In this document: piece after piece, positions 32,803 to 42,121 of the stretch
Layout: each line of letters starts with the position of its first letter
Position numbering within the stretch: the first letter of the stretch is position 1
NCBI GenBank assembly: GCA_020720115.1
Contig: DYPD01000021.1
Location: 1-43,105 of the forward strand
Length of the DNA stretch: 43,105 bases
Reading direction: 5' to 3'
From: Thiomargarita sp.
Lineage (GTDB): Bacteria > Pseudomonadota > Gammaproteobacteria > Beggiatoales > Beggiatoaceae
Translations under genes and position numbers: made by a program
Notes under the pieces: generated by a model
Database searches by the model: none
Told to the model about the DNA's origin: nothing
The model's input: only the letters and a program-made list of their open reading frames with translations

Positions 32803-34014
32803 TTAACGATACAGTAAGCCCATCGCTTGACGTACTTCTTCTAGGGTGTCGTGGGCTTCGCTACGCGCTTCTTCGCAGCCTTCGGCGATAATGGCGCGAA
32901 CAGCTTCTGGGCTTTCTTGATAGTTTCTGACGATTTCCTGGATTGGGGTCAGTTCTTTTAACACAGCTTCAATAATGGGTTCCTTACAGTCCAAACAGCC
33001 GATGCTGGCGCTACGACAGCCTTCTTGCACCCAGGTTTTGGTGCCTTCGCTGGAATACACTTGGTGCATTTGCCACACTGGACATTTGTCTGGTTCGCCG
33101 GGATCGGTGCGCCGCACTCGCGCTGGATCGGTGGGCATGGTGCGTAGTTTTTCTTGCACTTCTTTAGGCGGGTCGCGTAAGGCGATGGTGTTGTTGTAGG
33201 ATTTGGACATTTTTTGTCCGTCTAAGCCAGGCATTTTGGAGGCTTTGGTGAGCAGGGGCTGGGGTTCGGGCAAAATGACTCGTCCTTCGCCTTCCAGGTA
33301 GCCAAATAGGCGTTCTTTGTCGCCGATGGTGATGTTTTGTTGGTTTTCTAGTAAAGCGCGGGCGGTGTTGAGTGCTTCAATGTCGCCTTGTTCTTGGTAG
33401 CGATTGCGTAATTCTTTGTATAACTTGGAGCTTTTTTTGCCCATTTTGCGTGAGGCATTGCGGGCTTTTTCTTCAAAATCTACTTCGCGCCCATAAAGAT
33501 AGTTGAAGCGCCGCGCTACTTCGCGGGTAAGCTCGACATGTGCAACCTGGTCTTCGCCAACAGGTACAAGTCCGGCGCGATACATGAGGATATCGGCACT
33601 TTGCAGTAGGGGATAACCTAAAAATCCGTAGGTATTCAGGTCTTTGCCTTTGAGCTTGTTTTGCTGATCCTTGTAGGAGGGTACGCGCTCTAGCCAGCTT
33701 AAGGGGGTGAACATGGAGAGCAGTAAGTGCAGCTCGGCATGTTCGGGTACGCGGGATTGGATAAAGAGCGTGGCTTCGCCAGGGTTGACACCGGCTGCCA
33801 GCCAGTCAATCACCATATCCCACACGCTGTCAGCGATGTCGCGGGTGTCTTCGTAGTGGGTAGTGAGCGCGTGCCAGTCGGCTACAAAAAAGTAGCACTT
33901 GTATTCGTGTTGCAGTTTTACCCAGTTGTGTAGCACGCCATGCAGGTGTCCTAAGTGTAGGCGCCCAGTGGGTCTCATACCGGACAAAACACGTTGTGTA
34001 TTGGCAAGATTCAA
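32803..34014 (-). CDS. trpS: Tryptophanyl-tRNA synthetase
   Basis: 403 aa; RVLSGMRPTGRLHLGHLHGVL, QSADILMYRAGLVPVGEDQVAHVELTREVARRFN, GLDGQKMSKSYNNTI. Confidence 0.96.
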   Translation of the reverse strand: MNLANTQRVLSGMRPTGRLHLGHLHGVLHNWVKLQHEYKCYFFVADWHALTTHYEDTRDIADSVWDMVIDWLAAGVNPGEATLFIQSRVPEHAELHLLLSMFTPLSWLERVPSYKDQQNKLKGKDLNTYGFLGYPLLQSADILMYRAGLVPVGEDQVAHVELTREVARRFNYLYGREVDFEEKARNASRKMGKKSSKLYKELRNRYQEQGDIEALNTARALLENQQNITIGDKERLFGYLEGEGRVILPEPQPLLTKASKMPGLDGQKMSKSYNNTIALRDPPKEVQEKLRTMPTDPARVRRTDPGEPDKCPVWQMHQVYSSEGTKTWVQEGCRSASIGCLDCKEPIIEAVLKELTPIQEIVRNYQESPEAVRAIIAEGCEEARSEAHDTLEEVRQAMGLLYR

Positions 34015-34044
34015 CAGTTACTCCTTAATCATTTACAGAAAGTA

Positions 34045-34668
34045 TTATAAATCCAATAAATCAGTGGCGCCGCGCCCTTGGCGTAGCACTTTCGGTACAT
34101 CTTCAGTTAAATCCAGCACTGTGGTGGGTTCTAGTGAACAGGGTCCGCCATCTACCACCAGATCAACTAATTTTTCCAGTTTGGTATAAATCTCTTCGGC
34201 ATCATTTTCTGGCATTTCTTTACCCGGCAAGATGAGGGTGGAACTCATAATCGGCTCGTTAAGCAGGTCTAAAATGGCGTGGGCAATGATGTTTTGCGGA
34301 ACACGCAGCCCGATGGTTTTGCGCTTAGGATTTTGCAGCCGGCGCGGTACTTCGCGGGTGGCTTTGAGGATAAAGGTGTAGGGTCCAGGCGTCAGGGCTT
34401 TCATTAGGCGAAAGGCTTGATTATCCACTTTAGCATACAGGGATAACTCAGAAAGGTCGCGGCATACGAGGGTGAAGTTGTGGTTATTATCAATCTGGCG
34501 CAAATGGGCGATACGTTCCATTGCGGCTTTATCGCCAATATGACAGCCCAGAGCATAACTGGAGTCAGTGGGATAAACCAGCAACCCCCCGTTGCGCACG
34601 ACTGCCACCGCCTGGCTGATCAGCCGTGCTTGTGGGTTATGCGGATGAATGGCTAAATATTGCCCCAT
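34045..34668 (-). CDS. Sua5/YciO/YrdC-family protein
   Basis: 207 aa; GLLVYPTDSSYALGCHIGDKAAMERIAHLRQIDNNHNFTLVCRDLSELSLYAKVDNQAFRLMKALTPGPYTFILKAT, VLRQGRGA; YciO-like. Confidence 0.92.
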   Translation of the reverse strand: MGQYLAIHPHNPQARLISQAVAVVRNGGLLVYPTDSSYALGCHIGDKAAMERIAHLRQIDNNHNFTLVCRDLSELSLYAKVDNQAFRLMKALTPGPYTFILKATREVPRRLQNPKRKTIGLRVPQNIIAHAILDLLNEPIMSSTLILPGKEMPENDAEEIYTKLEKLVDLVVDGGPCSLEPTTVLDLTEDVPKVLRQGRGATDLLDL

Positions 34669-34926
34669 GTTACTCTAAACCCGTGCGTGGTACAGCTTAG
34701 TTATGTGTATAAATATCAAGATGTTAACCTGTATTGCGGGCGAATCAAGTCGGTGTGCTTAAAGGTATTTGAGTATAACCCTGCTCTAGCAAACAACCAA
34801 GGATTTTTAGCGAAACGCGCAGAACATATTGGGGGACGCTAACGGGGAAAGTATGGGGAAATCAGGAGTAAAGGCTATGAAGGCAACCGCAAGGGAAGAC
34901 TTGAGGGAATAGATACTGATGCTAAG

Positions 34927-35158
34927 GGGGATAACTGCGGGGATAACTGTAGGATAACCCTGGGTATAAACTGGTGCATAAGTCTGTGCATAAGTGGTGG
35001 TAAAAAGGTGGGATAACTTTAGCCAACGCTTGCAATAGCAGGGGGCAGGGGATATCCCCCGCTTTATAACGCCTTCTTACGCCTGATATACATACAGTAA
35101 TAAAGCCATAATACTATGAAAATAAAGCACAAAAAATCTTATCCCACAGCTTATGCAC
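34927..35158. repeat. Cluster of GGGATAAC- and GTGCATAAG-type short repeats (DnaA-box-like)
   Basis: GGGGATAACTG at 34927-34937 and again from 34939; gGGATAAC-like at 34950-34960 and 35009-35019; GTGCATAAG at 34974-34982 and 34986-34994, inverted at 35150-35158; ttatcccaca at 35139-35148. Confidence 0.6.
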
Positions 35159-35215
35159 GCTAATAAGTACTATAATAAGCTTTAATATTTAAGCTTTATA
35201 CAGAAAGGCATCACG

Positions 35216-35332
35216 ATGGAAGCCCAATGCTGGATAGATAACCAAGACCGCATCATTAGCAAAGACACTGAAAGTCATTTATGCAGTTTGTCCCGACTGT
35301 ATGCGACAATTACCGCTTGGCGGTTTGACTGA
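35216..35332 (+). CDS. Possible small protein (38 aa)
   Basis: ATG with upstream AAAGG; translates to MEAQCWIDNQDRIISKDTESHLCSLSRLYATITAWRFD*. Below the track length cut-off. Confidence 0.35.
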   Translation: MEAQCWIDNQDRIISKDTESHLCSLSRLYATITAWRFD

Positions 35333-35356
35333 GGACACAACACCTGGAAAAAGCTC

Positions 35357-36097
35357 ATGCAAAAAATTCATAACCTATTAATTTCAATGCTGTTATTGTT
35401 AATCACACTGCCCGCTGCGGGGTTTGAATGTGTGGCGGTTGAAGGCGTGGAAGATGACAGCATCAGTTATCGGCTGCGCGAGGATAACTTTTGTGAGGGA
35501 TTCTACCGTTCCAACTTGGGTACGCCTGGCTTAGAAGTGGTGTCTTTGCTCAACAGCCCGCTAGACTATGATTTAGAACGGGATATGCTGTTGCGTATCA
35601 GTGCGCCGCAGATTAAAGCCCAAGCAGTGCGGGTGTCGGTAGTGGGCATTCCGCTGAAACTCTATTATCGTCTGGATGCTGAAATAGCCCCAGGCGGCAG
35701 CTTGCATTGGCCCCTGGACATTCTGGTACAGGAAAAAATCCAAGCGCGCAATTTGGGCTTAGTAGGGCGTCTGAGCGATGCGGAATCCATCCTCGTACCC
35801 TTAAGTGTCAATAGCGTAGATCAAGCCGTTGCGGTGCAGCCAGCCCAACTCAGCCTGCGTAGTTCGGTAGATGTGGATAAAGTGCAGTGGCGTTATGCTG
35901 AGGTGGACAGTGACAATTGCGGCAATTGGTCAGATTGGCAGGCAGTGCAGCCTAAATACGGCAAAGTGTTTCGCAGCGGACGCCCTATTAGCCTGACTTT
36001 GCCTAGCCTACCCAGTGCGCAATTGTGTGTAGAAGTGGCAGCACAGCCCAGCACGGGCGAATGGCTCAAACAATTGTTACGCATTCAAGTCGGCTAA
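35357..36097 (+). CDS. Hypothetical secreted protein
   Basis: 246 aa with signal peptide MQKIHNLLISMLLLLITLPAAG; no family recognised. Confidence 0.75.
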   Translation: MQKIHNLLISMLLLLITLPAAGFECVAVEGVEDDSISYRLREDNFCEGFYRSNLGTPGLEVVSLLNSPLDYDLERDMLLRISAPQIKAQAVRVSVVGIPLKLYYRLDAEIAPGGSLHWPLDILVQEKIQARNLGLVGRLSDAESILVPLSVNSVDQAVAVQPAQLSLRSSVDVDKVQWRYAEVDSDNCGNWSDWQAVQPKYGKVFRSGRPISLTLPSLPSAQLCVEVAAQPSTGEWLKQLLRIQVG

Positions 36098-36108
36098 GAG
36101 TTTCTGTC

Positions 36109-37209
36109 ATGGATAACAACAAGCAAAACATCCCGCGAGCACTTAACCAAGGAATGCGCCGCCGTCTGCAAGCAGAAAGCCAGCGTCGCACTCTGGAAGC
36201 GGCGCAGCAAATGCTGGAAAGCGAAGCACTGGATAAAGCCACGCAAAATCTGGCGTGGGTGACGCAGGCGCAGAAAATCCTCGACACCTCAAAACATCAG
36301 CCCAGCCGCTTACTGTTAGCCGCCAGCATTGCCTTAGCCTGCCTGCTTTTAGCCGGGTTAGCTCTGGGTATCAATGCGCCTAATAACGTGCTGCGCCTCA
36401 CCGCACAAACCCATAGCCTGAGCTTTGCCATTAGCCAACGTGGTGGCGATTGGCAGGGTAGCCGGTTGCAACTCCAGGGCAATGGCTTGACGCTGGAAAA
36501 CATTGCTGGCTTGGAATTACGCGGCGTACAGCATCAAGAAGGACCTTACAACTTAGATTTGTACACCGCCGATTATTATTTATCCGATGTCAGCGTCAGG
36601 GCAGGCACTTGGGTGGATGTGGATTATTCCCAAGGTATCCTTAACCTGTCGTTCAAGCGCGGCAGCATCAGCGGCACAGTGCGCATCAAAAAAGCTGAAT
36701 TGGTATTATCTAACGAGCGCGACACCCTAGAACAAAGCATCGCCGAAGAAACTGGCGAAGTGCTGCATTTTCATTCGGCTGATTTAGGTGAAGTGCCTAT
36801 GGTATTGAAAATAGGACAGTTAAAAGCCGATCATCCGCTCCGTCTGCAAGCCACTGATCTGCAATTTCTGCGTCCTGATCCGCCAGGGTCAGCACATTGG
36901 GTTTCTACGCTGTTAGAAGGCAATCTCACGCTGTTATTGAATGGGCGGCAAACCCATTTACTTGAAGGGGATCAGCTTTTGTTTGAAGGCTTTGACAGCG
37001 AACGCCTGGTCATCAGCATTGAACAAGCCATGTTGAGCATCAGCGCCGACGGACAAGCAGATCGCATTCGTGCCGGACCCCAGGGTTATGAAAAAGACCT
37101 CGCCCCTACCCTACTCGAATATCTGTATTACCAACAACAATTGACACTCTTTTGGAGTGCTTTGATCTTTCTCTGGGGATTATTTTGGAGTCTACGCAAT
37201 CTTTGGTAA
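36109..37209 (+). CDS. Hypothetical membrane-anchored protein
   Basis: Track ORF 36025..37209; start MDNNKQNIPRALNQGMRRRL chosen. N-proximal TM (LLLAASIALACLLLAGLALGI) and C-terminal TM (LFWSALIFLWGLFWSL). Confidence 0.75.
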   Translation: MDNNKQNIPRALNQGMRRRLQAESQRRTLEAAQQMLESEALDKATQNLAWVTQAQKILDTSKHQPSRLLLAASIALACLLLAGLALGINAPNNVLRLTAQTHSLSFAISQRGGDWQGSRLQLQGNGLTLENIAGLELRGVQHQEGPYNLDLYTADYYLSDVSVRAGTWVDVDYSQGILNLSFKRGSISGTVRIKKAELVLSNERDTLEQSIAEETGEVLHFHSADLGEVPMVLKIGQLKADHPLRLQATDLQFLRPDPPGSAHWVSTLLEGNLTLLLNGRQTHLLEGDQLLFEGFDSERLVISIEQAMLSISADGQADRIRAGPQGYEKDLAPTLLEYLYYQQQLTLFWSALIFLWGLFWSLRNLW

Positions 37210-37440
37210 GCTTGTTTCCACAAACCGAATCGCTTTCTTTTGCATAGTAGCCAACGGGGTTGTTGAGCAGTTTTTTAATCTGTTGTTTAGAGGTTTAGGC
37301 TTTCTTTTTACCTGCTTTTTTAGCGGGTTTTCTCAATTCCGATGGGAATCAGCGCAGTTTCATCTGCCTGCCCAAGCAGTGCTACCAGGGGGAGAGAACG
37401 AAAAGAAACTTCTTGAATTTGCTGTTGTTTTAGGGAATCA

Positions 37441-38313
37441 ATGCTCATGTGCGCCGCCACTACGGATAATTCGGAAAAATTACATAAAGTGCTGGCTGAT
37501 CTAGGACTTGGCTCACGTCGCCAGATGGAAACCTGGATTACCGAGGGGCGGGTGCGGGTTAATCAGCAAATCGCCAAGTTGGGTGATCGGGTCTCGCCAA
37601 CCGATGTCTTGCGCGTGAATGGACGAGTGCTCAAGCGCAAAACGCAGGCATTGCATGAGCCTTTGCTGCTGTGCTATCACAAACCGGTGGGCGAGGTGAG
37701 CACGCGCCGCGATCCTGAACAGCGTCCTACCGTATTTCACGCCTTACCGCGCCCAAAGCACGGGCGTTGGGTGGCAATTGGGCGGCTCGATTTAAATACT
37801 TCAGGCTTGTTGCTGTTTTCCACTGACGGCGAGTTGGCAAATCGTTTAATGCACCCAACGCAAGAAATCGAGCGCGAATACGCGGTGCGCGTGTTGGGTA
37901 AAGTGAGTGCAGAAATGTTGCAACGCTTAACCCAAGGTGTGCAACTGGATGATGGGCTGGCGCGTTTTGAACGCATTGAAGAAGCGGGTGGTGAGGGTGC
38001 AAACCATTGGTATCATGTAGTGCTGCGTGAAGGGCGCAAGCGCGAAGTGCGGCGTTTGTGGGAAGCACTGGGGATTACCGTTAGCCGCCTGATCCGCATT
38101 CGTTTTGGACCTATTGAACTGTCGCCGCGTTTGCGTTTAGGGCAAAGTATGCTGTTAGAAGCAGAGCAAGTCATAGGTTTGTACGAATACGTCGGTTTAC
38201 CCGTGCCAGCAGCATTGAGCGTTAAACAGCGGCTTTTGCAGCGACGCCAGCGTGCGGCAGAACAGCGTAAAGCTAAAATGCAAAAAGACCCCGATCAGGA
38301 CGATGAACTTTAA
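37441..38313 (+). CDS. rluB: RsuA/RluB-family rRNA pseudouridine synthase
   Basis: 290 aa; S4-like KLHKVLADLGLGSRRQMETWITEGRVRVNQ, YHKPVGEVSTRRDPE, GRLDLNTSGLLLFSTDGELANRLMHPTQEIEREY, EGRKREVRRLWEALG. Confidence 0.9.
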   Translation: MLMCAATTDNSEKLHKVLADLGLGSRRQMETWITEGRVRVNQQIAKLGDRVSPTDVLRVNGRVLKRKTQALHEPLLLCYHKPVGEVSTRRDPEQRPTVFHALPRPKHGRWVAIGRLDLNTSGLLLFSTDGELANRLMHPTQEIEREYAVRVLGKVSAEMLQRLTQGVQLDDGLARFERIEEAGGEGANHWYHVVLREGRKREVRRLWEALGITVSRLIRIRFGPIELSPRLRLGQSMLLEAEQVIGLYEYVGLPVPAALSVKQRLLQRRQRAAEQRKAKMQKDPDQDDEL

Positions 38314-39077
38314 GCCGCTTGATTTTGCAGCCGTGCTGCTAATTGTCGAAAGCCGAGTTCAATATCCCAGCCTTCCAAATGCGTGCGGCGATTGAGATAC
38401 AGCGCAAAACCAGCAGCGACGAAAAAAGGCTCAATGAGGGCAATAGAAAACACATTAAAAACCGCAATCACCGCCGTTGCCCAAGGCGCGGCGTCGTCTC
38501 GGTGTAGCAGTGCAAAGCCAAATTCTTCTCGATACGCAAAGTGTTCGGGTAAAAAAAACAGCAGTAGAGCAAACAGCGCCAGATACAGTGTCCATTCAAA
38601 GAGATAGCAAGCAAAGCCCAGCCATTGTCCAGTTTCTGACTGATGTTTCATGAGAATTTTCAAGCGTTGTTCGCGTGCTCTACCAGACAGATTTTCCAGT
38701 TGCCAAACCGGTAAAAGAAAGGCGCGGGAAAAGGAAAAACGCAGCCGCAGTGCTGCCCAGAGTAAATTTTTCTTTACAATAAGCACGCCTAAAGCCCAGT
38801 AAGTCTCGCGCACCTTGGGGCTTTGTCCAAACAGCGCGTGGCTGAGAAAATGTAACAGGCAAGCATCCAGTAAGGGTTTGCACAACCAGAGTAAAAATAC
38901 TGCCAGCCAAGGACTTTGCCAAAACAGTGCATAGTCCAAACAAGCCAGCGGCAGTAAGCACGCCAACCAGACTTTGAATAGCGGGCGCCACCAGGTTTGT
39001 ACCAACGTAAAGCCTAAATCAATGGCTTCCCAAGCGTTACGCGGACGCACCACCGCTTTAATTTGATTCAGTTGCAT
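38310..39077 (-). CDS. Hypothetical polytopic membrane protein
   Basis: Track ORF 38310..39155; start MQLNQIKAVVRPRNAWEAIDLGF chosen; several TM segments; 4-nt convergent overlap with rluB. Confidence 0.75.
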   Translation of the reverse strand: MQLNQIKAVVRPRNAWEAIDLGFTLVQTWWRPLFKVWLACLLPLACLDYALFWQSPWLAVFLLWLCKPLLDACLLHFLSHALFGQSPKVRETYWALGVLIVKKNLLWAALRLRFSFSRAFLLPVWQLENLSGRAREQRLKILMKHQSETGQWLGFACYLFEWTLYLALFALLLFFLPEHFAYREEFGFALLHRDDAAPWATAVIAVFNVFSIALIEPFFVAAGFALYLNRRTHLEGWDIELGFRQLAARLQNQAA

Positions 39078-39107
39078 GATTAACCTTTGAAAACCGAGAC
39101 CCGTTTC

Positions 39108-39596
39108 ATGGCAGTGACCGACAAAATCTACACCCCCGATGATTATAACCAGCACAACGTACTGAAAGTACCCAGCTATTTACCTTTAATTCTGGCGTAT
39201 TTATTGCGCTATCCAGTGCTCTACATAGTGCCCTATGTTCCCGCCATGAATGATGCTGAGTTTCTTAAAGCCTTTGCCGCGCAGCAATTTAATTGGAGCT
39301 TATTACCCTCAGTTATCCCAATATTGTTGGTGGTGTACGCCTTGGTTCGGCGCATCCCAGAAGGTGGGCGCATAGCACGCCTAGTCTGGGCGCGAGGACG
39401 TGAATTGCTACTGTTTGCTGTGACAGTCAATATCCTCAGCGTACTATTGTATACTGCTTTAGATTTGAAAGGCTTGAATGACCTGCTGGTGGTTTTCACT
39501 TATCTGGATGTTTTGCTGCTGGTGTTTTTTTTGCGCTCTAAACGACTGCGTGATCTATTCAGCGAGTTTCCAGAAGCAGAGAAAAACGCAAGCTGA
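39108..39596 (+). CDS. DUF2919-like membrane protein
   Basis: Track ORF 39087..39596; MAVTDKIYTPDDYNQHNVLKVPSYLPLILAYLLRY...NILSVLLYTALDLKGLNDLLVVFTYLDVLLLVFFLRSKRLRDLFSEFPE. Confidence 0.7.
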   Translation: MAVTDKIYTPDDYNQHNVLKVPSYLPLILAYLLRYPVLYIVPYVPAMNDAEFLKAFAAQQFNWSLLPSVIPILLVVYALVRRIPEGGRIARLVWARGRELLLFAVTVNILSVLLYTALDLKGLNDLLVVFTYLDVLLLVFFLRSKRLRDLFSEFPEAEKNAS

Positions 39597-39680
39597 GGGC
39601 TTTGCAAAAGCAGTTAGACTGCATCACAGACTGCTGATTTTTTACCCTGGCGCGGCTATAAGCAAAAACAGGATTTTTCT

Positions 39681-41567
39681 ATGCAATGGCAAACATTTTT
39701 GGTGCTATTTTTATGCGTTTCTGTGCTGCCCAAGGCTGATGCGCTTTGTTATTACCTGACCGACAGCGAAGGTAACCAGTTTTCCTCCATTTATCCCCCC
39801 TATGATTTGAGTTATCCACGAGAAGCCCCGCTGACCCGCACCGATGCCGAGCGTTTGCATCGCTCTGGGCATCTGATCATTACGCCAAACCTCATAGGAT
39901 GCAGTAAAGAACCTTTTCCATCCAGCTTATTTGCCGCGCCACCGCCGCCGCCCTCTGCGACCGTTGCAACGGTAAATCACAGCCCACAACCTGCACCCGC
40001 TCCGAGCTACAGTCCGTCGCCGGCACCGCCTGCTACGCCACCAGAGTCGTCGCCGCCTGTTGCAGCAGCAGAAGAAATTCCCGCTCTTCCTCTATCACCG
40101 CCTACAACACCTGATGCGATGAACGAAAGCCAGGTATTGAAAGCTTTAGAAGCGATGGACACCGCTTTGAGCCGCAAAGATTTAGCCACTTATGAAACCT
40201 ATTTAGCTGATCCGCTCCAGATTACGCAAACCTCAGCAAATGCGCCAGCGCGTCTTAAAACCCAGCCGCGTGTAGAGTATATCGCTGATTTACAAAAACA
40301 ATTACAGAGAGTCTCCAGTTACAAAATTATCCATAAAGAAGCGCAAATTACCCTAGATACGGCGAACAATTCTGCCAAAGTAGTATCCAAAGTCAGTTTC
40401 AGTGGCGTGTCAAAAAACAACCTGCCGATTAATCGAGAATTTATCGAAACCGCCAAATTTATGTGGGACGCTAATGCCCAGCAGGCAGTGTTGCAAGAAC
40501 TGGATATGCAACAAGATGTGCTAGAAGAAGCCTCTGTTGAGCCAATGGCTGCCAGTGCAGCGCCACCAGATACCAGCACTGACTGCCAAGCGGTGAAAAG
40601 CCTGCCTACTGCGGAATGCGAGGCGTTGGTGCAGCTTTATCAAAGCACCGGCGGCGCTCAGTGGAAAAAACCCAATAATTGGCTGAGTGGCAGCGACCCT
40701 TGCCAATGGCGTGGCGTTGCCTGCAATCAGCAGCATGTCACCGAACTTAAATTGATTCGTCAAGATTTACGCGGACCACTGCCGGATTTATCCGCTTTAG
40801 CGCAGCTACAGGATTTACAATTAGCAAAAAACAAACTCACTGGCAGCTTACCAGGACTGAGCCATTTAACCCAACTGAAAAAGCTGGATTTATCCCGCAA
40901 TCAATTCAGCGGTACTTTGCCTGATTTAAGTCAATTAACCCAGCTTGAACATTTTGAAGCGGACAATAATCAGTTTTCGGGGGCTTTGCCAGATTTCAGC
41001 AAATTACGCAAGTTAAAAGTTCTGGCTTTAAACAACAATGAATTAACAGGTTCAATTACAACTTTAACCAGTTTGGATGGACTATTAGAAGTACGCCTGC
41101 AAAAAAATCAATTGAGTGGCTCACTGGCTGACTTGGGCGGCTTAAAACAAATCCGCAAACTTTATTTAAGCGACAACCAATTCAGCGGCGAATTACCAGA
41201 TTTAAGCGGCTTGCGTTGGTTAGAAAACTGCGTACTCAGCGACAATCAATTAAGCGGTGCTTTACCCGCCAGTTTGAATCAACTCACCGATTTGGAATGG
41301 CTACAATTTGAACACAATCAATTCAGTGGCAAAATTCCTGACTTCAGCAACCTCAAGCGCCTGAAAATTTTTCACGCAACCGGTAATCGTCTATGCGGAG
41401 AAGTACCGGCTTGGTTGCTGGAAAGCAATTTGAAACGCGATACCAGCAGCTTAAAACTATCCAATAATCAATTGGTTGCAAGCACGCCAGAGATGCAAAA
41501 ATTTTTAGAACACAAAGAACCTGGTTGGGCATCCTCACAAACAGCATCACCCGCCAATTGCCCTTAA
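39681..41567 (+). CDS. Secreted Pro-rich protein with plant-type leucine-rich repeats
   Basis: 628 aa; signal peptide, Pro-rich linker, LRRNT_2-like GGAQWKKPNNWLSGSDPCQWRGVAC, then repeated LxxLxLxxNxLSGxLPDLS units. Confidence 0.88.
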   Translation: MQWQTFLVLFLCVSVLPKADALCYYLTDSEGNQFSSIYPPYDLSYPREAPLTRTDAERLHRSGHLIITPNLIGCSKEPFPSSLFAAPPPPPSATVATVNHSPQPAPAPSYSPSPAPPATPPESSPPVAAAEEIPALPLSPPTTPDAMNESQVLKALEAMDTALSRKDLATYETYLADPLQITQTSANAPARLKTQPRVEYIADLQKQLQRVSSYKIIHKEAQITLDTANNSAKVVSKVSFSGVSKNNLPINREFIETAKFMWDANAQQAVLQELDMQQDVLEEASVEPMAASAAPPDTSTDCQAVKSLPTAECEALVQLYQSTGGAQWKKPNNWLSGSDPCQWRGVACNQQHVTELKLIRQDLRGPLPDLSALAQLQDLQLAKNKLTGSLPGLSHLTQLKKLDLSRNQFSGTLPDLSQLTQLEHFEADNNQFSGALPDFSKLRKLKVLALNNNELTGSITTLTSLDGLLEVRLQKNQLSGSLADLGGLKQIRKLYLSDNQFSGELPDLSGLRWLENCVLSDNQLSGALPASLNQLTDLEWLQFEHNQFSGKIPDFSNLKRLKIFHATGNRLCGEVPAWLLESNLKRDTSSLKLSNNQLVASTPEMQKFLEHKEPGWASSQTASPANCP

Positions 41568-41571
41568 TGCC

Positions 41572-42018
41572 ATGATCGAAATCACCAACGAAGCTTTTAA
41601 CCCCTGGACTGCCTTACAAGCAGCAGAACAGCGTCTACAAGCGCAGCGCGGCGACTGCGGTGCGCTGGTCAGCTTTGTCGGTACCATGCGCGACTTTAAC
41701 GAAGGCGAAAAGGTACAAACCCTATGGTTAGAGCATTATCCCGCCATGACCGAGCGTTATTTGCACCGCATCAGCGCACAAGCACAAGCGCAATGGGAAC
41801 TGCTCGATACCCTCATTATCCACCGCGTCGGCGCCATGCAGCCTAGCGATACCATAGTCCTAACCGCAGCCTGGGCAGCGCACCGTGCGCCCGCTTTTGC
41901 TGCCTGTAGCTATTTAATTGAAACCCTGAAACACCAAGCTCCTTTCTGGAAACGCGAAACCCTAGCGACAGGTAGCCGCTGGGTTACGCACAACACCCCT
42001 CTAACAAACTCCCTCTAG
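41572..42018 (+). CDS. moaE: Molybdopterin synthase catalytic subunit
   Basis: 148 aa; GALVSFVGTMRDFNEGEKVQTLWLEHYPAMTE, IIHRVGAMQPSDTIVLTAAWAAHRAPAFAAC, KHQAPFWKRE. Confidence 0.94.
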   Translation: MIEITNEAFNPWTALQAAEQRLQAQRGDCGALVSFVGTMRDFNEGEKVQTLWLEHYPAMTERYLHRISAQAQAQWELLDTLIIHRVGAMQPSDTIVLTAAWAAHRAPAFAACSYLIETLKHQAPFWKRETLATGSRWVTHNTPLTNSL

Positions 42019-42121
42019 TGCGTGCATTATGCCTAGAACGCTTTTTTCATGTAGCGCGGGGCACTCGCACGAGGAAATATTCAGCATCACCTTTACTGCC
42101 TTGACTGCTTAAATGATCCCA

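Noticed and set aside
34669-35356. tRNA or rRNA in the long intergenic region
   Set aside because: No T-loop GTTCGA-type motif, acceptor stem or rRNA-like sequence seen by eye.
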